This document shows positions 16,200-23,886 of a stretch of 64,000 nt of DNA, piece after piece. The notes under the pieces were generated by a model. That model was not told where the DNA came from. It did not search any database and worked only from the letters and a program-made list of their open reading frames with translations. This DNA comes from Candidatus Undinarchaeales archaeon. Its GTDB lineage: Archaea; SpSt-1190; JASMDC01. How positions within the stretch are numbered: the stretch's first letter is position 1; every line of letters starts with the position of its first letter. Where the stretch lies: positions 100,567-164,566 of the forward strand of contig JASMDC010000002.1 in the NCBI GenBank assembly GCA_030753015.1, read 5' to 3'. A program made the translations under genes and the position numbers.

Positions 16200-17165
16200 A
16201 TGATGAGCAAGGCTTGGGACTACCGGCTCGAACGGCGGACGATCAAGGGCATCCGGGTGTACCGGGTGGTGATGGAAGGCATACCCGAGCGGACCTACAT
16301 CATCGACGAGCAGTACGGCAGGGAGATGCTATTCAAGCCGTGGCTGGTCGGTGAGCCGCTCCAGGCCACCTCGCTCGAGGCCATGAAGAACGCGCTCAAG
16401 GTCGCGGCCGAGCTCGTCCCCCTCAACGACACGCCCCAGGGCGAGGTCGTCGAGGTCATCCTCCTCAGCGGGGGACTGTATTATCATATAGAGCGTGCCT
16501 TTCAGAAGGTGTTCGGCGAGCAATTGCCTATCAACTTCCTGGGCGTCAAGCGGCATCCAGTGGGCGACGATGGTGACTTCACCGCCGAGGTCACCTACAA
16601 GAACTTCGAGGCCATGCCCGAGACGGGACACATCCATCTCCTGACCGGCGATACGGTCGCCACGGGCAGCTCTGTCGAGGCCGCCTACGCTGCCATCCTT
16701 GAGGACTTCCAGCAACGGCCCGGGCTCAAGTGGGCATCGGCCAGCATGTTCAGCCTCGGCGGCTCAGGCCAGAGCCTCAAGCTGTTCAAGCGGCTAGAGG
16801 ACCGTATCCGTGAGGTATACCCCGCCTTCCACATGAACGTGTTCTACTCGACCGCTGCAATGGACATGAAGAAGGACGGTACGACCCTTTCTTTCCTCGG
16901 CCCCCACGCGGTGCACAGCGCTGACCTGCGCGAGGAGGTCATCGAGGCCCTGGGCCCCTACGTGGCCGAGCGCCAGTGCCGTATCGGTGACTGGGGGAAC
17001 CGCAACAAGAATCCCAGCGGGTACATCGAGGAGCTCGAGGGCGAGGTCGAGCAGTTGGCTGCCGGCAGCCCGGACGCACGTTCGCGTGAGGTCATCGACC
17101 AGATGCGCGAGCAGCTGGCGCTCATGAAGCAGCGCCTGGCCAGGTCCCTCAACTGCCGCTACTGA
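16200..17165 (+). CDS. Phosphoribosyltransferase-like protein, function unknown
   Basis: A 321-residue protein. Its middle holds HIHLLTGDTVATGSSVEAA, the shape of the PRPP-binding loop of type I phosphoribosyltransferases (hydrophobic strand, two acidic or equivalent residues, then Thr-Gly-Ser/Thr). Here the usual Asp-Asp is Gly-Asp, so catalysis on PRPP is doubtful. The C-terminal third (EELEGEVEQLAAGSPDARSREVIDQM) is helical and probably coiled coil. ATG 16200 (or 16203) has AAGGTGG eight bases upstream; the TATA element is TTTTATG near 16155-16161. It is the first of two PRT-like orphans in the window, the other being at 40792. No family name is recognised. Confidence 0.6.
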   Translation: MMSKAWDYRLERRTIKGIRVYRVVMEGIPERTYIIDEQYGREMLFKPWLVGEPLQATSLEAMKNALKVAAELVPLNDTPQGEVVEVILLSGGLYYHIERAFQKVFGEQLPINFLGVKRHPVGDDGDFTAEVTYKNFEAMPETGHIHLLTGDTVATGSSVEAAYAAILEDFQQRPGLKWASASMFSLGGSGQSLKLFKRLEDRIREVYPAFHMNVFYSTAAMDMKKDGTTLSFLGPHAVHSADLREEVIEALGPYVAERQCRIGDWGNRNKNPSGYIEELEGEVEQLAAGSPDARSREVIDQMREQLALMKQRLARSLNCRY

Positions 17166-17185
17166 ACCTGCAACGAAGGGGATCC

Positions 17186-17677
17186 TTAGCGGACCTCGAC
17201 ATCGAGCTCAGGATTCGCCTCGGCGAACTTCTTTCGGAAGGCGTCGGAGTCGAAGGTGACGGTCCGGGGCTCCGCGTCCAGGTCGACGTTGTAGTAGAAG
17301 AGGTGCGAGCCCTGTTCGATGTGATGGATGGCAGGGAACAGTAGGAGCGCACCAACGCCCATGAGCGGGAGAGGGAGGGAGCTAGTTCCGTCACCCAAGG
17401 ATCCGAAACCAAGGGCGATCATGAGCACAGAGCCGGCCAGGTACGGGGCAGCGGCGACCAGTCTGGCCTTCCGCGCTTTTCCCATGCAGTCGCTACAGAC
17501 ATGGGTCGTCGCCCATAGGGACTGGCCCCTACTTGCGGCCTTTCGGTCCTTTCCCTCGGCCCGGGATTCCGCGACTGGCTCCGCCTCCCAGCGGTTCTCC
17601 TCCTTATATAGCGTCGCGTCCTCTTCTGTCGCGCCGCATCCGATGCAGGCCGTGGGCCATTTCGCTTTCAACGCCAT
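17186..17677 (-). CDS. Membrane protein with N-terminal zinc ribbon, function unknown
   Basis: A 163-residue protein. The N-terminus has CIGCGATEED and later CSDCMGKARK, a split CxxC...CxxC zinc-ribbon pair (residues about 11-14 and 61-64) with a charged insert between. Two hydrophobic segments follow (LVAAAPYLAGSVLMIALGF and LPLPLMGVGALLLFPAI), then a short soluble C-terminal domain (YYNVDLDAEPRTVTFDSDAF). I do not recognise the family. It is convergent with the PRT-like gene (20 bases apart). A membrane protein with an N-terminal metal-binding head is all that can be supported. Confidence 0.65.
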   Translation of the reverse strand: MALKAKWPTACIGCGATEEDATLYKEENRWEAEPVAESRAEGKDRKAASRGQSLWATTHVCSDCMGKARKARLVAAAPYLAGSVLMIALGFGSLGDGTSSLPLPLMGVGALLLFPAIHHIEQGSHLFYYNVDLDAEPRTVTFDSDAFRKKFAEANPELDVEVR

Positions 17678-17747
17678 GTGACCATCCTCATTAAGAGTAC
17701 CCCCCCGAAGAGTATGTTATAAAAACCATTTCGGACCGAGCCCTTGC

Positions 17748-17873
17748 ATGAAGGTTGTAGCTTTCAACGGAAGCGCCCAGAAGGACGGCAACACCGCCAT
17801 CCTCATCAACATGGTGCTGGACGAGCTCTAGAAGGAAGGGATCGAGACCGAGCTGGTGCAGCTTGCTGAGTAG
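17748..17873 (+). pseudogene. NADPH-dependent FMN reductase / iron-sulfur flavoprotein, N-terminal remnant
   Basis: From ATG 17748 the translation MKVVAFNGSAQKDGNTAI is a clear flavodoxin-fold FMN reductase start (strand, then the phosphate loop GSxxKDGNT). The next part fits helix 1 (LINMVLDEL), then an in-frame TAG at 17829-17831 where a Glu or Lys is expected, then KEGIETELVQLAE in the same frame and a second TAG at 17871-17873. After that the similarity stops and the convergent gene ends at 17903. The promoter is still good: GTTATAAAAAC at 17717-17727 is about 26 bases before the ATG. This is a truncated remnant with two stops; it cannot make a functional enzyme unless TAG is decoded. Confidence 0.8.
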
Positions 17874-17902
17874 TCGAGGGTCCAGCGGGGAGCGGATGTA
17901 CG

Positions 17903-19282
17903 TCATGCAGGGGGCAGAAGTTCGTCCCCTTTGTTCTCCTCCTCGTAATCGAGGAAGACAGCGATCTCCTCGGCCAGTCCCGTGATGGTGCCCCTGTCCT
18001 CGCCGAAGGCGATGATCTCGATGGGGGCCTTCTCCCCCTCCTTCCCGGCCTTGCGGTAACGGATGACCAGACCGAACTCACGGTTGCTGTGTCGCTCCTT
18101 GGCGAAGTACTTGCCAACCCACTCCTCGTCGGACTCCCAGCGCTCGGCTATGGGCTCCAGCACACTGCACCGCTCCTTGAGCCCGTCGATGACGGGGTTC
18201 TGCTCCTGAGTGCTCTTCCTGCGCCGTGTCACCGTCTCCATGTGCCCGAGCTTCTCATCGAACTCCTCTTCGGATATGGCGGTCTTCACCATGAACGAGC
18301 AGAGGCAGGGGACCGGCACCTCCTTAAGGGGAACGGTGACGCGCTCCCCGCGCCTGTCAAGGTAGGTGACCGTCCCGTGGATGTTCCCCGTCACACGCTG
18401 GATGGGGATGAGCCGGAACACCGCTGTCATCCGCTCCTCGGCCTCGACATCGCCCATCTCCAGCGGGAGCACAGCAGGCTCCTTCACCTTGAGATGCTCA
18501 GGGACCTCCAAGTGCACCTCTACCTTCCGGATGGCGAAGGTGGAGTGGTTGAGCACGGTGAGCGTGAGCTTGACTTGGCCGCTCTCGAGAGCGATGTCCC
18601 GCAGCAGCTCCACCCGCTCCTCACCGAGAGTATGCCGCTTGGCGAGCTTCAGAGCACCCCAGCCCATCCCGGCCAGGGCCACAAGGGCCATCAGGATCTC
18701 CTTCCACTTCAGCAGCTCGTCGGCCTTCTTGACCACGTCGACGGGCGCTTGGCTATCGTTCGACGTGCCATAGCTTCCCTGCGGGGGGACGGTCCACTCC
18801 TGTCCGGTCCTGGAACACGTCGTGCACTCCTTCCAGTCGGCGGTCGTGCAGTTGGCGGGATCGTCCTTGGTGCAGGAATAGAGCTTGTCGATCATCGTCG
18901 GGAAAGAGATTATAACATCTCCAGGCGCGAACTGGTCCACGAGCACTTGCCATCCAGCTTGCGGTATACCGACGAAATGATCCTTGCCTCTGGAGACGAC
19001 CTTCATCCCGGTCAGGTCGAGATCGATACCGTTTGTCACGGTCATGTCCCTGAGCTTAAGGACGATCCGTGCGTCCTGATGCTCCAGCTCCAGCAGGTAC
19101 CCGCTCCCAGCGCCCAGTTCGGAGAATGTGCCGATGAGCCGCTTTGTACCGTCCGGGAAGAACACCGTCCCGCTCCACGTGTGATGGAGCTTCATGTAGA
19201 AGTTGACATGCTGTGCCTGGCCGATGGAGATGATGATGGCAAGGACTATGAACATGAACGCGACACGTGCATGCCTTCCCAC
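17903..19282 (-). CDS. Two-membrane-segment surface protein with conserved cytoplasmic domain (paralogue of 55766 gene)
   Basis: About 459 residues. An N-terminal signal anchor (VAFMFIVLAIIISIGQAQ) is followed by an extracytoplasmic beta-rich domain with six Cys in a CTKDD...CTTADWKECTTC stretch, then a second membrane helix (ILMALVALAGMGWGALKL). The cytoplasmic part begins TLTVLNHSTFAIRKVEV. That section matches the C-terminal part of the 55766-58126 protein (IKVHNHSTFSITDVDV, then shared VTYLDRRGER / VVYHDNRGER), so the two share a membrane-plus-cytoplasm module. The frame is open to 19342, but the TATA element TTTATTAAT (19306-19314) lies inside that extension; GTG 19282 is about 27 bases after it and is preferred. 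Function unknown; a surface sensor or anchor is inferred. Confidence 0.68.
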   Translation of the reverse strand: MGRHARVAFMFIVLAIIISIGQAQHVNFYMKLHHTWSGTVFFPDGTKRLIGTFSELGAGSGYLLELEHQDARIVLKLRDMTVTNGIDLDLTGMKVVSRGKDHFVGIPQAGWQVLVDQFAPGDVIISFPTMIDKLYSCTKDDPANCTTADWKECTTCSRTGQEWTVPPQGSYGTSNDSQAPVDVVKKADELLKWKEILMALVALAGMGWGALKLAKRHTLGEERVELLRDIALESGQVKLTLTVLNHSTFAIRKVEVHLEVPEHLKVKEPAVLPLEMGDVEAEERMTAVFRLIPIQRVTGNIHGTVTYLDRRGERVTVPLKEVPVPCLCSFMVKTAISEEEFDEKLGHMETVTRRRKSTQEQNPVIDGLKERCSVLEPIAERWESDEEWVGKYFAKERHSNREFGLVIRYRKAGKEGEKAPIEIIAFGEDRGTITGLAEEIAVFLDYEEENKGDELLPPA

Positions 19283-19354
19283 ACCTTGGCGTCCGCCACT
19301 GCCAATTAATAAAGGTTCTTTTTGTTGTCCGGATGACCTCATTGAGGTACTCGT

Positions 19355-19870
19355 ATGAAAGAAAAAAGGAGGCGTTCATCGATGTTGGTACCGACATTAC
19401 TGATGGGAGCACTCGCGCTCGTGCTCCTCTACATAGGTCATTCAAGAGGGGAGGGTCAGCATCTCACCGGTCTGAGGGCGGGCCTAGATATGACGGTGCA
19501 GGTCATGCCCCTCCTGATAGCAGCGTTCGTCGTGGCAGGGATGGTCCAGGTGCCCGATGAGCTCGTAACGGAATGGGTGGGAGCGGAATCCGGTCCAAAG
19601 GGGATACTCGTCGGCTCTGCCGCCGGAGCGCTCGCTCCCGGAGGACCTTATGTGAGCTTCCCACTTGCGGCCGGTTTTCTCAAAGCAGGAGCCAGCGTGG
19701 GGACCATGGTCGCGTTCGTGACGGTGTGGTCGCTCTGGTCGGTCCACCGCCTGCCGATGGAAGTGGGTATCCTCGGATGGAAGTTCACGCTCGTCCACAT
19801 GGCCAGCACGATCCTATTCCCTCCGATTGCCGGTCTCATCGCACACACTTTCTTTTCGGGAGCGACGTGA
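19355..19870 (+). CDS. Permease, DUF318/YraQ-like (half-length)
   Basis: A 171-residue membrane protein with about four helices and the family motif GALAPGGPYVSFPLAAGFLKAGASVG, present in two pieces: GALAPGGPYVSF and LAAGFLKAGAS, followed by VTVWSLWSVHRLPME. This is the conserved half of the UPF0718/YraQ/ArsP-type permease family. Full members are about 300-350 residues with two such halves, so this is a single-half version that may dimerise. An ATG start at 19355 is preceded by GAGGT. The AT-rich promoter stretch at 19304-19320 is shared with the divergent surface-protein gene. Transported substrate unknown. Confidence 0.75.
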   Translation: MKEKRRRSSMLVPTLLMGALALVLLYIGHSRGEGQHLTGLRAGLDMTVQVMPLLIAAFVVAGMVQVPDELVTEWVGAESGPKGILVGSAAGALAPGGPYVSFPLAAGFLKAGASVGTMVAFVTVWSLWSVHRLPMEVGILGWKFTLVHMASTILFPPIAGLIAHTFFSGAT

Positions 19871-19925
19871 ACGGGATACTTTGACACCTTACGCTTACTT
19901 GCTATTATGGATACGTCACCCGGTC

Positions 19926-21524
19926 TCATCCTACCGCGATATTCCTCCCCGTTATGCGGTGGAACGTGTACCGGGTCTCTCCTTCCACATAGCTCCGATA
20001 GGGTTCTGTATTGAACATCATACGAAGCAGTTCGCACCGCTGTGCCAGGTAGGGTTTCCAGTCCAGGCAGGTGTAGTCCTCGAAGAATAGGATGCAGTCG
20101 GTCCGTCCGAACAGCTCTTCCTGGACCGGGAGGAGCTGGATGAACTCATCTAGGTCGACGACCTCGAGCTCGGTGGTGGACCTCAGGATGACAGGCCAGT
20201 TCGCAACGATCACGCATCCGGGAGGAAGTTCCTGTTCCGCCTGCTCCGGTATCCTCGTCTCGAGCGCAAGGGTGGATTGCGAGTATGTCATCGATCCGAA
20301 CATCGTGTAGGGAATGTAGATATGGACGGCGAGAACCGATGCGAGGATGAGAGCACACCATCGCGTCCATGATCGTGTGAGCAATCCCGAGAGCGCGTCA
20401 GCTACGTGAACCGCTCCTGCCGCCGCGTAGATGGCGATGAATGGATAGAGGCCCATATAGAACCGGTCCCTCCCCGCCAGGGTCTGGAACCAGGATGTGA
20501 AGTAGACCAGCCACAGGACGACGAACCCGGTCATGAGGAACAGGCTCTCGCGTCGTCTCCTGGTCGTCAGTCCGATCACGCCGATGGCCGCTAGAGCCGA
20601 TACGATCATCGGATGGTAGACGCCACCGAATAGCTCCGGAGCGTAGTCCCGGGAGTTATTGAAGAGGTTGGAAAGGCTCCAGTTGCTCCCTGTCATGCGT
20701 CCGTCACTATCGCTCTCGATCCAGTTCGTGTACACGTTGTCCTCCAGTACCTGCGCGAGGTTGGGGAGGACGAGGAGCAACATGATGAAACCCTGCACCA
20801 TATGACCCGAGCCGAGCATGCGCTTTCCACTGCTGCCGAGAATGGCCCGACCGAGGGGGAACAGGACGATAAGGACATGGTTCTCGGGCCGGAACTGGGT
20901 CGTGAAGGCGATGCTCATCCAGGCGAGCCATGCTACAGAGGTCCTTTCCGTCCGGTAGGAGATCATGAAGAAAACGAGCGTCAGGAGCATGAAGAAGAGA
21001 GAGGATGCGTTGCTCGCAGCCGTGGCGGACCACCTAACGTGCGGTGGGTAGAGCGATAACACCACTGCGGCCACCAGTGCCAGGTCGGTGCGGTCGGTAG
21101 CGAGGTAGGCGAGGAGGAAGAGGGGGACGACGGATAGCGTTCCAAGTAGTATCGAGGTGTTGATCGCCACCCAGTTCGACGTTCCGAAGAGGGCGAACGC
21201 CAGCCTGAGCACGAACGGCCATCCCACCGACAGGATCAGCTCGCCCTGGCGGCCCGTCCGCAGCATCTCCTTGCCGGCCTCCATGTACTGCGCTTCGTCC
21301 ACGTAGATCACGTGCTGGTGAGGGGGGATTGTCAGCCTGATCCATAACGTGGCGAGGATAACTACCGCCAGAAGTGACCATGTCCCCCGACCGATCCGTC
21401 CGAACTGACATGAGATGGACCGACGTGCAGAGAATAGTGCTGTTAGGAACAGAAAGAAGGCGATGAGGGCCGAATCGGGTATCAACGGCCGCAGTAGGTC
21501 GTTGAGGAGGTGGATTATCGCCAT
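19926..21524 (-). CDS. GT-C fold glycosyltransferase, family 39 / ArnT-like
   Basis: A 532-residue integral membrane protein with about ten to twelve helices. After the first helix pair, the outer loop has IYVDEAQYMEAGKEML, the acidic catalytic motif of GT39/GT83-type transferases (Asp-Glu after the first long helix). A C-terminal soluble domain (from about residue 420, with a Cys-containing tail) follows. Such enzymes move a sugar from a polyprenyl-phosphate donor to proteins or lipids on the outside of the membrane, which fits the many exported proteins encoded nearby. Donor and acceptor are unknown. The gene stands alone between convergent and same-strand neighbours. Confidence 0.82.
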   Translation of the reverse strand: MAIIHLLNDLLRPLIPDSALIAFFLFLTALFSARRSISCQFGRIGRGTWSLLAVVILATLWIRLTIPPHQHVIYVDEAQYMEAGKEMLRTGRQGELILSVGWPFVLRLAFALFGTSNWVAINTSILLGTLSVVPLFLLAYLATDRTDLALVAAVVLSLYPPHVRWSATAASNASSLFFMLLTLVFFMISYRTERTSVAWLAWMSIAFTTQFRPENHVLIVLFPLGRAILGSSGKRMLGSGHMVQGFIMLLLVLPNLAQVLEDNVYTNWIESDSDGRMTGSNWSLSNLFNNSRDYAPELFGGVYHPMIVSALAAIGVIGLTTRRRRESLFLMTGFVVLWLVYFTSWFQTLAGRDRFYMGLYPFIAIYAAAGAVHVADALSGLLTRSWTRWCALILASVLAVHIYIPYTMFGSMTYSQSTLALETRIPEQAEQELPPGCVIVANWPVILRSTTELEVVDLDEFIQLLPVQEELFGRTDCILFFEDYTCLDWKPYLAQRCELLRMMFNTEPYRSYVEGETRYTFHRITGRNIAVG

Positions 21525-21673
21525 CCCGTGGCGATCATCCCGTCAGGATTTAATAAGGTTGAGGATTCATGCTCCTTCGGAGCTCGGTGACGAACACCCG
21601 TGCAGCTTTACAGATCTGGAGGATTAGCGTGGTCAGGAACAGATAACTCACACAGAATGGAGCGTTTCCCGTC

Positions 21674-22159
21674 CTAGGAATAGACCCCGAATACCTTGCA
21701 CATGACAACACCTTCCACATCGTCACGGCACTCTCTAGTGCCGACAAGAGCCTTCCTCGACTCCTCCTTGTACCTGTCCACGACCTTGTTCGCTTCTAGG
21801 CTGTCGAATGGGTGCATGGACGCTCCGTTGTGCACGCGCTCCGGTGTGCCGTAGCCATAATCATTCATCTTGGACACGAAAGCATCAAGCCCGGTCTCGT
21901 CCCCTTGGTAGTGCACGCGCAGGCCTTGGCTGTCCACTACGGGCTCGAAGCCGATCGATCGGCTCAGCGATTCGTACTTTTCTTCGAACTTGTAGGGGAA
22001 CGCTATGCGTTCATCGGACCCACAGGTCCTGCCCGCGATGTCAGTGACGTCATCGAGGAAGTTCGCTCCCCCGTGCAGGTACGTGATGTCCTTGTGAGAA
22101 CTGTCGGATAATGTACCGTGCTCATGTTCGTGCATCACGTACTCGAGGATAATGTCCAT
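21674..22159 (-). CDS. Hypothetical soluble protein
   Basis: A 161-residue protein, acidic N-terminal half with several His (YVMHEHEHGTLSDSSHKD) and a C-terminal half with SKMNDYGYGTPERVHNG and KVVDRYKEESRKAL. No membrane segment and no recognised domain. An ATG at 22159 lies about 23 bases after the TATA element TTAGTTATACC (22176-22186), so it has its own leaderless promoter. The His-rich start could bind metal but no metal-enzyme signature is visible. Between its stop and the glycosyltransferase start (21525-21673) I see no convincing gene. Confidence 0.55.
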   Translation of the reverse strand: MDIILEYVMHEHEHGTLSDSSHKDITYLHGGANFLDDVTDIAGRTCGSDERIAFPYKFEEKYESLSRSIGFEPVVDSQGLRVHYQGDETGLDAFVSKMNDYGYGTPERVHNGASMHPFDSLEANKVVDRYKEESRKALVGTRECRDDVEGVVMCKVFGVYS

Positions 22160-22241
22160 GCATCATCGAAAGTTCGGTATAACTAAAAAAGAATTAGAAT
22201 CCCCGTGGTGGTGAAATCAAGAATTGGACTCACCCACCCCC

Positions 22242-22253
22242 GGTATTTAAATA
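22242..22253. promoter_or_regulatory. Palindromic TATA element upstream of RNA helicase gene
   Basis: GTATTTAAATAC at 22242-22253 is a perfect 12-base palindrome. With a start site near 22275-22280 it would give the helicase message a leader of about 30 bases containing GAGGT (22301-22305) before ATG 22312. A second T/A-rich stretch (ATTTTTTAAG, 22262-22271) is an alternative TATA. The palindrome could also direct leftward transcription toward the 21674-22159 gene, which however has its own closer TATA. Confidence 0.45.
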
Positions 22254-22311
22254 CACCCGACATTTTTTAAGTCATCTATCAAGGTTCTACAGATCATCCC
22301 GAGGTAACAAA

Positions 22312-23562
22312 ATGTCATTTGAAGAGCTAAATCTCATTGAGCCGCTTCAGCGGGCGGTGACCAAGGAAGGATACACCATACCCACGCCCATACAGGAGCA
22401 GGCCATACCCCACCTGATGAATGGCCGGGATCTGATCGGTATCGCCCAGACGGGCACGGGCAAGACCGCGGCTTTCGTGCTGCCCATCCTTCAGAAACTG
22501 TCTGAAGAGCACTGGGTCCCCGTTCCGGGATCTCCCCGGGTGCTCGTGCTCGCGCCTACACGAGAGCTCGCTGCACAGATCGATGAGAGCTTTGGCACCT
22601 ATGGCCGGTTCCTCAAATTCAGGCACACGGTCGTGTTCGGCGGAGTCAAGCAGGGGCAACAGGTAAGGGCCCTTTCCCGGGGTGTCGACATCCTCGTGGC
22701 CACACCAGGACGGCTTCTCGACCTGATGAACCAGGGCTATATCAGGCTGAACGGCGTCGAGTACTTCGTGCTTGATGAGGTGGACAGGATGCTCGACATG
22801 GGGTTCATCAATGACGTCCGCAAAATCGTCTCGAAGTTCCACCGCTTACGTCAATCACAATGCTACTCGGCCACCATGTCAACGAGGATAAGTGAGCTAG
22901 TCAAAAGTTTCCTCGCCGATCCGGTCCGTGTGGAAGTGACCCCACAGGCAACCACGCTGGATAGTGTTGACCAGTGCGTCTTCTTCGTGGATCGCGGCTC
23001 AAAGGATGCATTGCTGCTCGAGCTGATCCGTCAGCGACACGTGACATCCGCCCTGGTGTTCACCCGCACAAAACACGGGGCAAACAAGGTGGCCCGAGTG
23101 CTCACCAAGCACGGGATCGAGGCCGATGCCATCCACGGAAACAAGACACAGAATCGACGAACTCAGGCGATGAACAATTTCAAATCGGGCCGCATTCAGG
23201 TTCTCGTTGCCACCGACATCGCTGCACGCGGCATCGACGTCGAAGACATCTCACACGTCATCAACTATAATCTCCCTAATGAGTCCGAGGTCTACATTCA
23301 CCGCATCGGTCGTACAGCGCGGGCAGGTGCGTCAGGCATGGCCCTTTCCCTGTGCTCGGCGGAGGAACGCGACTTACTGCGTGATATCGAGCGGCTCACA
23401 CGGGTGAAGATGACGCTCGTGGACCACAAGTATCATTCCGACCGTGCAATGAACGCGTTCGGACAAGCCGCGCGACCGCCCCCGAGGCCATCCCGCGGCC
23501 CCCCGAGACGGTTCAGGGGCTCCTTCCGGTCGGGATCCTTGAAGAAGTACAGGACATACTAG
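22312..23562 (+). CDS. DEAD-box-family ATP-dependent RNA helicase (RhlE-like)
   Basis: A 416-residue helicase that unwinds RNA duplexes with ATP. Motifs in order: Q motif (YTIPTPIQEQAI), motif I AQTGTGKT, motif Ia PTRELAAQ, motif II as DEVD in VLDEVDRMLDMGF (not the usual DEAD), motif III SATMS, motif V ATDIAARGIDV and motif VI HRIGRTARAG. A short basic C-terminal tail rich in Arg, Gly and Pro (RPPPRPSRGPPRRFRG) is typical of helicases that bind RNA loosely. Ribosome site GAGGT lies seven bases before ATG. Likely roles are ribosome assembly or RNA turnover. It is alone in its unit; a 324-base AT-rich gap follows. Confidence 0.93.
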   Translation: MSFEELNLIEPLQRAVTKEGYTIPTPIQEQAIPHLMNGRDLIGIAQTGTGKTAAFVLPILQKLSEEHWVPVPGSPRVLVLAPTRELAAQIDESFGTYGRFLKFRHTVVFGGVKQGQQVRALSRGVDILVATPGRLLDLMNQGYIRLNGVEYFVLDEVDRMLDMGFINDVRKIVSKFHRLRQSQCYSATMSTRISELVKSFLADPVRVEVTPQATTLDSVDQCVFFVDRGSKDALLLELIRQRHVTSALVFTRTKHGANKVARVLTKHGIEADAIHGNKTQNRRTQAMNNFKSGRIQVLVATDIAARGIDVEDISHVINYNLPNESEVYIHRIGRTARAGASGMALSLCSAEERDLLRDIERLTRVKMTLVDHKYHSDRAMNAFGQAARPPPRPSRGPPRRFRGSFRSGSLKKYRTY

Positions 23563-23886
23563 GTCCGGTGACACCAGCCCTCGACATCCTGGATAGCAAA
23601 GTAGCTGAGCGTTCACACTAGCACTGTGAAGATAGGGCCGATGCCGGGAATGGAGGAAAGAATGGCGTTAATTTGTGGTATAATTTAAATAGCGCCTTAT
23701 TTAGAAGAATTTACAGGATATTATTTATCTAGAGATATAATGGGCGCCAGAACGTTTTATTTATTTCGCTATAGGCTCGTTTGAATAACGCCCAGAATGG
23801 AGTTCTCCTGCTAACGTAACAGTATTTCCCTGATCTCAACCTACGCGCACGCGGGTTGCCGTGCGAAGCGACCGGAAGGAATCGTA
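23563..23886. other. AT-rich convergent intergenic region
   Basis: This 324-base gap lies between the 3' ends of the helicase gene and the winged-helix regulator gene. From about 23670 to 23800 it is strongly AT-rich, unlike the GC-rich surroundings, and holds several TATA-like stretches (TATAATTTAAATA near 23679-23691, TTATTTAT, GATATAAT near 23734) with short GGCGCC/GCGCC elements. Because both flanking genes end here, promoter-like elements have no obvious gene to serve. I see no ORF of note and no clear RNA fold. A small RNA or an insertion scar is possible but unproven. Confidence 0.4.

Noticed and set aside
17748..17873. TAG decoded as pyrrolysine in the FMN-reductase-like frame
   Set aside because: Similarity to the family ends at the second TAG and no downstream FMN-reductase sequence follows before the convergent gene, so loss of the gene explains it better. 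Most other genes here could be ended by any stop without conflict.
21550..21747. 65-residue leftward frame below the 21674 gene
   Set aside because: It overlaps the coding end of the 21674-22159 gene in another frame and lacks a promoter or ribosome site.
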